Assembly (NCBI GenBank): GCA_026119935.1
Contig: JALRMH010000031.1
Location: 1 to 64,000 of the forward strand
DNA length: 64,000 nucleotides
DNA from: Endothia cerciana
Lineage: Eukaryota > Ascomycota > Sordariomycetes > Diaporthales > Cryphonectriaceae
Direction of reading: 5' to 3'
In this document: positions 34,301 to 45,914 of the stretch, piece by piece
How positions within the stretch are numbered: position 1 is the first letter of the stretch
Layout: every line of letters starts with the position of its first letter
Notes under the pieces: generated by a model
The model's input: the letters and a program-made list of their open reading frames with translations, nothing else
Database searches by the model: none
Told to the model about the DNA's origin: nothing
Program-made: the position numbers and the translations under genes

Positions 34301-37102
34301 TCTCCGTTATTTTTGGGCCTCTCGTCAGCTGGATCCCCGGTGCGATCAAGTTATGGTGGACCACTTCTTTTGCGCCTCTAGACAGTTCAGGAGGGCAGGC
34401 CCTTATTCGGCCAAATATGGTGAGCAGAAACTACTAAGAAGATCTTCAGCCGACTTAGCCGAGCGCGCAGCGCCATCGGCCGTCCGATTAGGCATCAATT
34501 ACATTGATCTGAGCGACCGGGTGACGAGGATGCCCGGTTCGGCTTGAAGGCTGGGAGAGAGTCACGTTTGGCACTAAAGATTATCGACGTAAGCTGCCCT
34601 ATAGGCTTCTTCTTGCTGCCGCCCTTCCCTGCGTGCCTGAGGATCCAACCACTACTCAGGCGACTCGATTGCCTGTCGTAAAGTCCCTAGCGACGCTGTG
34701 TGGTTAACGCACCTGGGCAAGGTTCCGGAGTAGAGTTTGTCTCCACAATCAACCAAAGAACAGTGATCAGGTGATGACGGGTCAGCAGTTGTTCAGGGGC
34801 TCAAGGATCCCATACGGGATCAGCCACCCAGAACACCCCCCCAACTTGTCATCCATGATCCCAGGAACGAAAGGATAAACGTAGCTCGTAGTATCTCTGC
34901 TCAACAGGAAACAGATTGCAGCCCGGAGCTATGTCTGGATTTTGAGTGCGAACATAGTCAGCAGATTTACACAGAGACTAGATTCCACATGAGATACATA
35001 TTGGGAGCCCGGGGGGGGGGGGTCCTTTCTCGCAGCCACCTTCTGACGGGGATAATACCCAGGCCACCTGCCCAAAAATGCAGTTCCGCCCTCGGACCCA
35101 AGGTCCTCGTGACGAGATCAAGCTTGCACAAGGAATAATTCCAGGTGATCTTAGCTTATATGCGGCTGTACGGTAGCTGATTTATATATATATAACAAAG
35201 TTACTGGGCCGCCGGGGTGATTCCTCCGTACCTGCCATGTGTGATAAGGGAGAGAGACGTGTGAGTCCAAAGGACTCAGGTCAACGACCCAGGTAATCTT
35301 CTCAAGGAGAATCACCGAAACTCGTACGTTCGTTACCTGTCATGCTCTGCGCTGTTCCTCTCGCAGTCCCGGTCGCAGCTCCGGTGCTCCATCCCTTCAG
35401 CAGGTCGGACTGTCGGGGTTCTCTTTTTGTCAAAAGAGTCCTCGTTCGAAAGGGTCGGTCAGAAACAGGAGAGAAGGGTGACGGAAAAGTGGTCCTGCGG
35501 ATAGTTGCGCGTGCAGCCACACCACCCAGGAGATAATAGGCCAGCAGTTGGTGCTTGAGGTTGAAATAGAGTGGATCGTAGGAAGCCAGGGCGGGCGGAG
35601 CCTCTGCAGTGAAGAGCGGATTACGGTGGGTACAGTGGGGTGCGGCAGCCCGTTCTACGCGTGCCAAGGCGACCTGTGACGCAATTGCGGCTCCAGGACC
35701 CTTGAACCTCAAGTCAAGGTCTTGCAACCTCTTCAGGGGCCTTTGCCAGCCTGTGCGTGCCTCTGGAGGTTGCGGCTGCAACCACACTACGTCTTGATGC
35801 TGCAGGGCTGCTGGCAGGAGGCATGCAGAACGGCAAAAGACACAAGGAACACCCACCGAGTATTTCCACGAAGTTTTCCAACCGCTCGTTTGTCATGTAC
35901 CTCCTGGGCATGGTCTTGGAATTCTACAGCTCTACTGGTAGCCCCCGTGTCTGTCCCATCCCGCCTGTCCAGGCACACATGCTTCAGGATGGTGCTCAAA
36001 TTTTGTAGTATGCGAGAGTCATGATGGGGCTTTGCCACGACGTCAGCGGCGGCAAGACGTTTGCTATGGACAACAAATTTTGAGCCTGAGGTGAGATCGG
36101 CCAAGCATGCTCTTGACTCGTACAATCCTCATGTTTGGACCCTGCAATCACAACATGATGACCAGATCGTCGTCGCTATCCTGGGGTCGCTACGATTTGG
36201 GGCCCTGATATGCCCTTTTTCGATTCACCACCACCATCCCGGCCCTAGCCTAGGTCCCTTGGCTTTCCTTTCTTTTTCTTTCTTTCTTTCTTTTCGGGTT
36301 CATTTCACCCGTCGCTCGCTGGTTTTTATTCTTCTTCGTCTATTCCTCGTTCCCTTCCCTGACCGTCTTGGACTATGCGCGAACGGTAGAGCCTTTCACA
36401 GGGCAGCCGAAATTCCTAAAAGCGGACCATTCATACAGATCATCTTCTGCTGACCGCTGATAAGCTGTTTCCTCCCAGCTAACAGCATCAGTTACCGTGT
36501 ACATGCATGCATACACACCACGTATGTCATCGTAGGCGGTTTAGACAGCGGGATCTCAGTAATCGGACCGAGCACAACCCGACAGGCCCAACGCGTCGTA
36601 CACCCTCGCCCACACTTCGCCGTCGGGATGATCTGCGTTCTTGACCCACCTGGTCCGCATTTCTGAACCCACGCGGGTCCGCAGACGGGCACCGTCCGGA
36701 TGCCTTGGGCCGTGCCACACGGTCCTGACTGCAGACCGGCACCCGCCAACCTCCCAGCCGCGGAGGCCGTGCTGGAAAATATCTTCTCACGGTGGCAATG
36801 CCAGTGCGCTTGGCCCTCGGGCAGCAGGACCCTGGCGGTCAACACCTTTGTGAACCGAATCTGCCCGCATCTCACCTCGTCTTATCACTCCGCGTTTGCC
36901 CCAGCAAAACTCCAGTTGCACTCCACGACCACCACACTTCCTCTCCGCGATAGTGGGCCAAAATGACGTCCTGGTTGAAATCTCTTTTTCGTTTATCCGA
37001 TAGTGACCCACTGTCTGGGGTTGAGAGGTCACTATGGTGTGATACCATCCTTCTCGGTTCGCTCACCCCAGATACTATGTACATACTCACCCACGTGAGT
37101 AG
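31383..37102. other. Long gene-poor stretch, mostly decayed sequence
   Basis: About 5.7 kb with no recognisable gene. From 31400 to 34600 it is AT-rich with short scattered frames, suggesting eroded repeats. A G-homopolymer of about 12 lies near 35010-35021. From 35300 to 36100 composition is GC-richer, and a 184-codon minus-strand frame (35302-35856) overlaps frames on the other strand but matches nothing. A TTTC-rich run lies near 36265-36295. From 36500 to 37100 another GC-richer part probably belongs to the promoter of the sugar transporter. Confidence 0.5.
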
Positions 37103-37110
37103 GTATTTAA
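37103..37110 (+). promoter_or_regulatory. TATA-like box of the sugar transporter gene
   Basis: GTATTTAAAGG about 145 bases upstream of the ATG at 37252, preceded by a CACGTGAGT word. Position and sequence only. Confidence 0.35.
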
Positions 37111-37251
37111 AGGACACCTCCAGGAATGGACCCCCTTTCCCCGGACTCTGGAGCTCCCTCGATTAATTCACCTCGCCCTCTCCACCGGTATACCATCTCA
37201 TCCCCTCCTGGAGCTGGCCTAGTTGAGAGAATCATCACCAGACCAGCCACG

Positions 37252-39088
37252 ATGGTCGTTAAAGCGTTGAGGAAGCACGCCCCGTCCACCGGGCACAAGG
37301 ACAACCACCATGGCGTCCCTACCTACTGGAGCAAATCCGGTCATACGCTCCAGAAGTTCATCACGGCCGTGGCCACCTGCGACTTTCTGCTTTTCGGTTT
37401 TGACGTTAGTCTTTCCCGTGTCTACTTTGGTTTTGTGGTGATGGAGCGTCAAGGCACGGATGCTAACAAAGAATATAGCAAGGTGTAATGGCCGGCATTA
37501 TTTCCTCTGCTGGATTCATGGCCGACTTCCCCGAGGTCAAGAATAACAGCACCTGGCAAGGCTTCGTTACGTCCATTTACGCCGTTGGCTGTTTTCTTGG
37601 TGCTTTGTTCATTCTCACTTTCGGTGACCGCCTCGGGCGCCGCAAGTCTATCTTTCTCGGAGCCTCGATCATGATTATTGGTGTCATAATCCAGGTCGCC
37701 AGTGTTCCCCCAAGCGGCGGTGCCACAGCCCAGTTCATCATCGGTCGATGCATAACCGGCATCGGCAACGGTATCAACACGTCGACGGTGCCAACGTACC
37801 AGGCCGAGTGCTGTCCCGCTCACAACCGCGGCAAGCTGATCTGCATCGAAGGCGGCAACGTCGCTGTTGGTTCCATGATCGCCTACTGGATTGACTATGG
37901 GTGCTCCTACGGTCCGTACGCTTTCTCGTGGAGGTTTCCTATTGCCTTCCAGTGTGTGTTCGCAGTCGTCATCCTCACCATGATGCTCCGGCTTCCGGAA
38001 TCGCCTCGCTGGCTGCTCTCCCACGGCGCAACGGACGACGCTGTGACTGTCCTAGCGGCACTGCACGACAAGACTCGTGACCACGATGATGTTCAGGGCC
38101 AGATGAATTTCATCCTCGACGCGATCCGCGCTTCAGGTCAAGACGGTGGCAACGTGCCTATCCAAGAGATATTCACCAACGGGAAGACCCAACATCTGCG
38201 CCGGATGCTGCTGGGTGCTGGCAGCCAGTGCATGCAGCAGCTGTCTGGCTGCAACGCCGTCATCTACTACTTTCCCATTCTCTTCAGTACCTCCATTGGC
38301 ACCTCGGACAATTTGGCGCTGCTGCTTGGCGGCGTCAACATGATCGTCTACGCAATCTTCGCCATGACCTCCTTCCTGGTCGTCGAGAGGGTCGGGCGCC
38401 GGAACCTCTTCTTCATCGGTACCATCGGGCAGTGCCTATCCATGGTACTCGTTTTCGCCTGTCTCATCCCAGGTGGAATCAATGACGCCAAGGGTGCCGG
38501 TGTAGGCCTATTCACCTACATCGCATTCTTTGGAGCGACCTGGCTCCCGCTGCCTTGGCTGTATCCTGCTGAGATCAACCCCTTGAAGACTCGGGCCCGC
38601 GCCAATGCCCTTTCGACCACTCAGAACTGGTTATGGAACTTCTTCATTGTGATGATCACTCCCGTGCTCATTGACAGCATTGGATGGGGCACATACCTGT
38701 AAGTATATCGGGTTGGCGGTGGACCTTCTCTCCGGTGATCTGATGCTGACCCCATTCCGATAGTTTCTTTGCCGCCCTCAATGCCATCTTCCTCCCGATC
38801 CTGTACCTCTTCTACCCCGAAACCTCCGGTCGATCCCTGGAGGAGATCGACCTGATCTTCGCCAAGGGCCATGACGAGCACATCAGCTACGTGCACGCCG
38901 CCCAGAAGATGCCCAAGCTTAGCGACGCGGAGGTGCATGCCATGGCTCGTGAGTATGGCTTCTCCAGCTCGGATGATGAGGCCAGCCACGGAATGGCAAA
39001 GCGCCGCCACAGCGAGAGAGAGCGCCGCCACGGCGAAAAGGAGCATGCGATGGCGGCTATGGACAACCAGAATGCTTTGATGGCTTAA
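37252..39088 (+). CDS. MFS sugar porter (hexose-type)
   Basis: Exons 37252-37404, 37479-38698 and 38764-39088 give 565 residues. Sugar-porter signatures are in order: FLLFGFDQGVMAGI, GDRLGRRKS, GRCITGIGNG, the loop LPESPRWLL, QQLSGCNAVIYY for the central substrate helix, ERVGRRNL, LYPAEINPLKTRARA and YPETSGRSLEEID. About twelve hydrophobic segments are visible. The family moves hexoses or related sugars with protons at the plasma membrane; the exact substrate is not readable. The long cytosolic C-tail is charged and His/Arg-rich. The decayed GH5 glycosidase directly downstream on the same strand may once have worked with it. An in-frame ATG at 37126 would add 42 residues with no family support. 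Confidence 0.9.
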
Positions 39089-39499
39089 AAGAAAGATACC
39101 CCAGGTTATATTCCTGGTCATACCGGCCAGCTCGCCAGGCCTGACCACCACAACACTGCGTGTTGAATTCTACGATACCCCAGACAGAAGGTAGAGGTGC
39201 AAGACGTTCGAAGAATAGAAGAACAGAATAAATTTAGGATAAGAAATGATCTCAACCGCTTTTATGTACTCCAATAAGCAACGTGTTCTCTCCACACACT
39301 TTGATTGATATGCTGATCCAGAATTTCCGCTCGGTTCACATGTCCCAGATTCCTCATTGACGAAGTGTCCTTCTAGGCGCTACTCGGGTTGTCATACTGT
39401 GCTAGTAGCCGAGCCTAGGGGCGACAGCATCGTGGGGCCCAAGTACAATACGTATTGAACTGGTCCCTCTCGTCTTGACGTCACTATAATTTAGGTCTC
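39089..39499. other. Short intergenic region
   Basis: About 410 bases of 3' flank of the sugar porter and the lost 5' part of the GH5 relic. No frame is supported. Confidence 0.5.
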
Positions 39500-41521
39500 A
39501 TCCAGCCTTGGGCTGCAAGGTGGTACAGTGCAGAATCTCGTGTGGCCTGGAGAAGGGGAACCTTGTTAGGCTTCGCAAACACAAGCCCCCTGGTATCGTC
39601 GAGCTCTTCTTCCTCGGTTTCAACGCGCTTCGCATCTCGGTCGTCTGGGAAGCCCTCGAGCACCAGGGGCCGGGAGTCTACGATGACGAGTACATCGCAT
39701 AGGTCAAGTCGCTCGTACAGCTTTGCAACGACCACGGTTCCAGGGTGATCAACAACCCCCACCAGGACCTTTGGTCCCGCTTCTCTGGCGGGATTGGCGC
39801 GCCACTGTGGACGCCACGTGCTTGTGGCCTCGACCCGGACCACTTCGCAGATACATATGCCTCCCTGCGCCACGCAGACTGGCCGGTAGGCGGGGATGTT
39901 AGTAAGGCTGGCGGAAAAGGCAAAGAAAAGGATCCGAATTCAATGCCGCCTATGATGTGGACGAGTAACCACAACCGACTCACGCCGTCGACGTTGTTCA
40001 CTCTGTTCTGGGGCTGGAGAGATTTTGCACCCAAGTGCATTATTGATGGGATCAATATCCAGGACCATCTGCAACGCCACTATTTTGCGGCATATAGACG
40101 TCTAGCGAGAGCTTTGGCTGATCTTGCGTTCGGCTATGACAGCATGAATGAACCGGAGCCAGGGTTTCTTGGATGGCAGGATCTAGAGAAGAATGAAAGG
40201 GAAGCTAGTGCGATGATAGGTACTTCACCTACGCCGATCCAGGCAATGAGGCTAGGGATGAGAATGGACCAGACTGTAGATGTATACAGACTAGGTAAAA
40301 CTGGCACCCACAAGGAGGGCACCACTACTGTCCGGCTAGGTCGCCCATGCTGGTTGTGGAGGGAGGAGAGGAGGTGGAAATAGAGAAGATCAGAAGAATG
40401 GCCGATTGTGGAGTGTGCCTGGGCTCTGCACGGCGTATGGAATGATAAGACGGGAAAACTGAAGACGCGTGATTATTTTATGAGAAGGGCGGATCTGGAT
40501 GCCTCTGCGGCCGATGGAACTACGGCCAATCACTCCAAAGATGTCTTTGATTGGAAGTCGACTTCGTGGAAATCATACTTCGATGAAGGGTTGCAACCGT
40601 CCGCGAACACTCCTCAAGAGCGACCGTATTCTACCAGCCACCTGCTTTCGAGGCACCGCCTGCCAGCTTAAAGTCGCCCAGCACTGTATTCGGCCTGCTG
40701 TGCTACAGCCCTCATTTCTACGATGGGCTAACGATTAAGAAAGGGCACTAGCACAGACATTGGGATTTGGACGTTCTCAGGCTCCTTCGAGGTCAATAAG
40801 ACATCAGTACCAAGCTAAAAGCATTCAAGATTAGATCTTCGAATGTGCGTCAAGTTATCTCTGACCAGCTTGGTGTGATGGGAAACGACTTCGTACCGGG
40901 AGACAACAACCACGAGGAGCCTTGTGCTGGTTATGATCGGTGAGACTGGCATTCCATTAACTTTGACGATAGCAAAGCGTACGAAGACGGCGATTACATC
41001 AGTCATGTCGCAGCTCTGGACGCAATCCTCAGAGGCTGTGATGAGCACCTCCTCAATTACACGTTCTGGGATTACAGTGCAATCAACAACCACGAAAGGG
41101 GTGATCACTGGAATGGAGAGGATCTCCATCTACTGCAGCGAAACCGGCTCCTTTACGTGCTACCAATATCTGTCCGGATTTCGAGCACCAGCTGCTTGGT
41201 GTCGACATTTTTGTTCGATTTCTCAAGGGCACGTTGTTCAGCATATCGTTTGATCTCAAGACCAACAGACTTCAAGTGGAGATGGAGTCATGTGCTGATG
41301 GTGATGCTATAATTTACCTTCCCTGGCTTCACTATAGAAGGGTAGATGGTATAAAGAAGCTGGACTTCAAAGTCACAACCTCCGGGGGCCAGTGGTGGCT
41401 TGGTGATGAGATGGGGCTCCTCTACTGGACTTATAAAAGTGTTGGCAGGATCAACATCAGCCTAGAGAGACGGGCTGGCTCTCTACAACCCAGAGATCTT
41501 GGAAGCATAATTTCCACTTAG
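39500..41521 (+). pseudogene. GH5 endoglycoceramidase/sterylglucosidase-like relic
   Basis: The plus strand reads GFNALRISVVWEALEHQGPG, then a TAG at 39700-39702, then VKSLVQLCNDHGSRVINNPH, MMWTSNHNRL, GWRDFAPKCIIDGINIQD and YDSMNEPEPGF, with the acid/base Glu codon at 40150-40152. Later pieces are CAWALHGVWNDKTGKL, CYSPHFYDGLT, IGETGIP with the nucleophile codon at 40942-40944, LLNYTFWDYS and a C-terminal beta-domain ending at 41521. The frame changes repeatedly and stops lie between blocks. The N-terminus is lost. This is the GH5 group that includes fungal ergosteryl-beta-glucosidase and glucosylceramidase-type enzymes, which act on intracellular or membrane glycolipids. Both catalytic glutamates survive as codons, so the decay may be fairly young. 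Confidence 0.8.
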
Positions 41522-41752
41522 TATCAAGACACTACTCATTACATTCGTGAATACCGCTTTTGGTTACCAATTCAAGTCCCTCAATGATGGTGACCCACCC
41601 ATCGCAGAACCGTGAAAAGTTGGTCACGATGAGTTCTATAAAGGCTGGGAAACTCGCTGCAGACTCCAGTGAAGTGCTTTCTAACACAACCGACATTATT
41701 TGTCGGCCATCTCCAGGTCTTGCCCCAGGCTTGTCTCCGTTCAGATGCCGAG
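41522..41752. other. Convergent intergenic region
   Basis: 230 bases between the GH5 relic and the regulator gene. Nothing is recognised. Confidence 0.6.
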
Positions 41753-43472
41753 CTAAGGCTGTAGGAAGATAAGCTTGAGATCTAAGGCCAGGATCGTCGC
41801 AAATATATAGGGTCTATCAAAACAAGCATCCCAGCATGTATCGCCTGAACACCAGAATCTCTCGAGGACGGTCTTGGCCAGCAGCGGCGCATATGAGCCG
41901 ATCTGCTGACTCATTTCGACCAGCTTTGACTCGACAAAACTGCGCACCGCTATGCCACAGCCGGTAATCCCTACACCAAGCACCACCAGTGGCCAGAGCA
42001 TATTTCTCTTGAGCCTTGGGGATGATAGTGCTTTTTTGAGGAGTTGCTGCAGAGATTGCGCTTGTGCGGTCTGAAAGGCATCTAAAGAAGGGAATTGGCC
42101 CAGGACCGCCGCGCTCTGCAATGAAGAAATGCCGTACAGCATAACGGCAGAGCGATATACATCTCCAGCGAGGGCCCATTCCTCTTGAGATAGGGGTTTG
42201 GATTGTGCCCACTGACCTGGCGAGAAGCTCTTGATGCGGTTCAATGCCTCGTATGCCTCTCGTATGAGTATTTCATTACTGCCATATGTCGTGCCTTGCG
42301 CCCGAAGTCGGTTGATCCTGACAAGCTCGGACAGTAGAGGAGGAGGCAATAATTGAAAGGGAATTGTCTGGTTGCTGTTCTTTTCGAGTATGAAGTCGAT
42401 CTCTTCCAGGGTCGGAATGCTCAAGTTGAGATCTGATGCTGAGCATGTTGTGTTTCCAATGACTGCGATACTGTGTGAGATTAGTGACTGGAAGACTTTA
42501 TCGGCCAATTCGACACCTCCCGTACAAGACAAAGCAACAAAGCAGCTGCTTTAGGTTCTCTGATCTGGCCAGAGTGAGCATGCCGCCCCGCAGCACAAGC
42601 AGCCGCTGTATCGCATCAAGGTGACATCGCCAATCTGAGGATACACCTTGCTGGGCCTGTGATGAGAAGGGGTTCAGTATCTTCACCAGCAGCACTACCC
42701 GTGAAACGACTCGCCATAACTCACATCGGCAAGTACAAATGATACAATACCGGCAAGAAGCATATCGCTACCCTGTCTGCTTTCTGGGTTGATATCATGG
42801 ACCAAAGAGCGGATGACCATTCCTCGGTACCGATAATAATTTTCGATCGAGGTAGAGCGTTGACTGCTATCCCTGACCTGGTTTATCCGGTGAGCGAGGA
42901 CCATGCATATCAAGGAGAGCCGCACATGATCTGGATAAGCAAATCCAAGCCGGATGAGTTCTGGCGAGAGAAGATAGAGCTGGGGACAGGGCGCCAGGTC
43001 CTGCACGGGCGCCAGGTCGTGATAAATGCAAGTGTTGACTATTTTAGTCAGCCCGGCTGGATAGAAGGGCTCCTCGTGGATCACACTTGCAGTATTGAGC
43101 GGCCTCGAACAGGGCACGGGGCTCGGTTCCAATCTCGAAACGAGGAATCCTCAAACCAGTCGTATGGTGGAAGAGCTCTCCACCGGCCTCTGGTGTGATG
43201 TCGTGGCGTTGACGTTCTGCTTCAGGAGGCGGGCTCCTGCCCGGCTTCCTCTTCCTAGACAGGACTTTTCCGGGGGCAAGCCAACGCAGTCTTACAGGCT
43301 TCGCGTCACCGTAACCTGGGCAGTCGAGACCAGATGCGGAGCACCGTCTGCACCCCGGACGCATGGAGTCGCAGACTAGACGGCGTCGGAGACATTCCCA
43401 GCAGTGTCGCTTTCCGGCGCCATGAATTCCTGGCGGCGCCTGCAGAGCCGAAAGATCCTCACGCACTACCAT
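41753..43472 (-). CDS. Zn2Cys6 transcription factor with fungal-specific C-terminal domain
   Basis: Exons on the minus strand: 43472-43091, 43038-42725, 42656-42526 and 42470-41753, giving 514 residues. The Zn2Cys6 cluster is CWECLRRRLVC then CRRC, with Cys at 24, 27, 34, 41, 44 and 51, followed by a basic linker (LSRKRKPGR). The rest follows the Fungal_trans_2 pattern: LFEAAQYFNTCIY, YRYRGMVIRSL, WRCHLDAIQRLL, LRGGM, AVIGNTTCSASDL, REAYEAL, LKRNMLWPLVVLG and the ending CWDACFDRPY. Intron 1 uses a GC..AG border (GCAAGT at 43090); this is the only join giving the family sequence. It is a nuclear regulator of unknown target. It is divergent from the RTA1 gene across 0.9 kb, so that gene is a natural candidate. 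A start at 43526 would add 18 residues. Confidence 0.87.
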
Positions 43473-44348
43473 GTTGAGTGACGGTGGGACGAGTAGGTCT
43501 ACCTGCCAGGGCTCCAGAGGTCTCAAGGCACAGAGTGGTGTGGAAAATCAATGGGACAGGGACTGTGGAGAGTATTGTTCCGATGCTTAATCCAGGTCGT
43601 CGATGGCTCTGAAAGTGAACAGTCACTGGCCAATAGAGACAGGCCAGGGCAGAAAGATGCGAGAATGAGATGGCAGTGAAGGATTCAAGTGGCCCCGTCG
43701 GGTGGTGGCCGTGGCATCCGAACCACGACGCCGTTATGGAGGATCTTAAAAAGAGGGCTCTTGCCAATACGAACTTCTGCCGAGACGATGATGTCCTGCA
43801 GACGGGTCCTGAAGGCCCAGCCAATCCGCAACCCAAGCTACCATGTCAGCCCTAGCTAAAGTGCAATATTCTCTTCATTCTTCATCTCAAAACGCAACAT
43901 GGCCTCCACGGCACAGCCGCTGTTGGCAGCAGGGGCCCATTGCATCGCCGCCATAGTTTTATCCTATACTGGTCAAGCGTCATGCTCGACGACTGGGGTG
44001 ATGTCTTGGCCCTTTTTCTCTCCTATTTGGGTTAAGCGTCATGGTCCAAACGGGTACTGCTTGCTCGGCCAGTGTGATATCAGATATTACACGACATCTT
44101 GTAAAGCCGTTATGGTGCCGACGACTGAGGAAATTTGTGAGGCAGCATTTCTCCTATATAAGAGGCTGAACGCTTCTACGAATTTACGACCATGGGGACC
44201 ATGATACTCAGCTCTGCACTCGACACTCCTTACTATATCCACTACCATTCGCGGTTAATTGGTTATTGACGGTTATCCTCCTCGACTGCCGCAAATCGCC
44301 TACTTCAGCACATAGGTATACTCTATATCCATCTCCGGAAATTACAAG
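43473..44348. other. Divergent promoter region of regulator and RTA1 genes
   Basis: About 880 bases. A TATATAAG box at 44157-44164 lies 185 bases before the RTA1 start. A 101-codon plus-strand frame at 43899-44204 matches nothing and is not called. Two similar words containing AAGCGTCATG lie about 60 bases apart near 43974 and 44034, possible binding sites for a local regulator. Confidence 0.45.
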
Positions 44349-45571
44349 ATGGAAACCGGACAGCCAAGTAAGTCATTATGGATTAGAGGCGACAGTTATC
44401 GACAAGATGAAGGAAATTGACAAAGGTTTTTTTCAGTCCTATGGAGCCTCTACATTTACGCTCCTAACAAGGGAGCACCTATCTTTTTCACTATCGCATA
44501 TGCTTCCTCCGCAGCCGGCCATCTATGGCAATGTTAGTACGTGCTTCTCCGTCTCTAATGAATCATGTACGGGCTCACTAAAAGCCCAATACAGTCATCA
44601 CAAGTCTTGGAGGCTTATGGGATTACACCCACTCTGTGCTACGCTGTTCGCCGTCGGCTACGCTCTGCGGGAATGGGGCGCCTACAATTATCTGTACACG
44701 GGCAGCCTCACGACGTTGATCATGTACATTCTCAGCCAAGTCTTTGTCTACGTGGCTCCGTAAGTGTACCACTCTGCAAATATAGTCCGACCCCGTTGAC
44801 AATCCCTCGAAAGAGCCATGATACTAATTCCGGTCGCCATACAGTCCGCTACTCGAGCTCACAAACTACCATGTTCTCAGCCGCATGTTCTCCTACGCCC
44901 CTTATTTTGCTCCCGTTCCCGCCGCTACGGTTCGATCGATTTTCGGCCTTCTGATGATAGTTGTCGAGACGGTAAACTCGTTGGGCGTGGCCCTTGCTGC
45001 AAACGTGCATGGCAGCTCGCAAGCTCTTGGCAAGACCCTTACGCTGATGGCGCTCGCCCTGCAGCTCTGTGTAGGTGTCGTATTTGTGCTCCTGGCAGCC
45101 TTGTTTCATCGGCGGTGCGTCAAGGCGGCCACAGAGTCCCCGATCTCGACGCCTCTGAAAGTGCTGTACGTCAGCACGTCACTGATCCTTATCCGATGCA
45201 TATATCGCCTTGTGGAACACGTTGGCAACTCGATGATACAAATCAATAATCTTGCCGCCCTCGAGGCTTTGACCCCAGTCTTGCGCTACGAGTGGTTTTT
45301 CTACGTGTTTGAAGCAACCCTCATGCTCATCAATTCCTTCATTTGGAATATCTGGAGTCCAGCCCGCTATTTGCCCAACAACGAACTCCTCTACCTGTCG
45401 GAGGATGGCCGGACCGAGCTACTCATGGGGGATGGAGATGAGACGGATGATCGAACGCTGATTACGAAGGCCGCATCGTTGATGACCTTCGGCTTGCTTT
45501 TTCGCGGGAAGCAGCCATCCCTGAATCTTCGCGGAGGAAGAGGGTATCCGCTTGCCACTCGTGGGAATTGA
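44349..45571 (+). CDS. RTA1-like 7-TM lipid-translocating exporter family protein
   Basis: Exons 44349-44367, 44437-44536, 44595-44759 and 44845-45571 give 336 residues. The very short first exon (ATG plus 16 bases) is needed to reach the conserved LYIYAPNKGAPIFF start. HLWQCYHHKSWRLMG, LFAVGYALREWGAYNYLY, PPLLELTNYHVLSRMF, ALGKTLTLMAL and LIRCIYRLVEH follow, all standard RTA1 landmarks. Seven hydrophobic segments are visible with a cytosolic C-tail. Family members (Rta1, Rsb1, Rtm1 of yeast) give resistance to azole-type or lipid stress and are proposed to move sphingoid bases; the exact activity here is unknown. The gene is head-to-head with the Zn2Cys6 regulator and convergent with the sugar porter. 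Confidence 0.88.
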
Positions 45572-45914
45572 TCCATATCATATCAACTTGCATTCTCAAC
45601 GAGGCTCAGGGGCGCGACGATGGACCAAGACAACCGACATGAACCGCATAGCTCATATGAGCACGCACAAAACTGTCTCTGGAAAATTGATTATACCTTG
45701 GAGGCGAGAGTGAGAGCGGAATTCAGGTCGATACATGGGACCGTCAGCGACGTTTGGGAAATGAAAGCCCCAAACCGCAGCTGACATCGATGTGGTGACA
45801 CTACAGAATTTTGGATCCCGGTAGAGCATCATAAGTGGAAAATGGTTATTCTACTCGGGATGGTGCCTTGGAACTTGGCCTTAATTGATCGCTAATACAA
45901 AATTCAATAGACGT
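45572..45914. other. Convergent intergenic region
   Basis: 343 bases between the 3' ends of the RTA1 and MFS genes. No frame or strong hairpin was noticed. Confidence 0.6.

Noticed and set aside
34443..34547. Short RLGINYIDLSD-like peptide, reminiscent of saccharopine-dehydrogenase-type proteins
   Set aside because: Only about 15 residues of vague similarity and no neighbouring support.
35302..35856. 184-codon open frame on the minus strand in a GC-richer patch
   Set aside because: No recognisable motif, competing frames on both strands and no clear splice extension; left as unassigned sequence.
43899..44204. 101-codon plus-strand frame between regulator and RTA1 genes
   Set aside because: No family match; it overlaps the RTA1 promoter including its TATA box.
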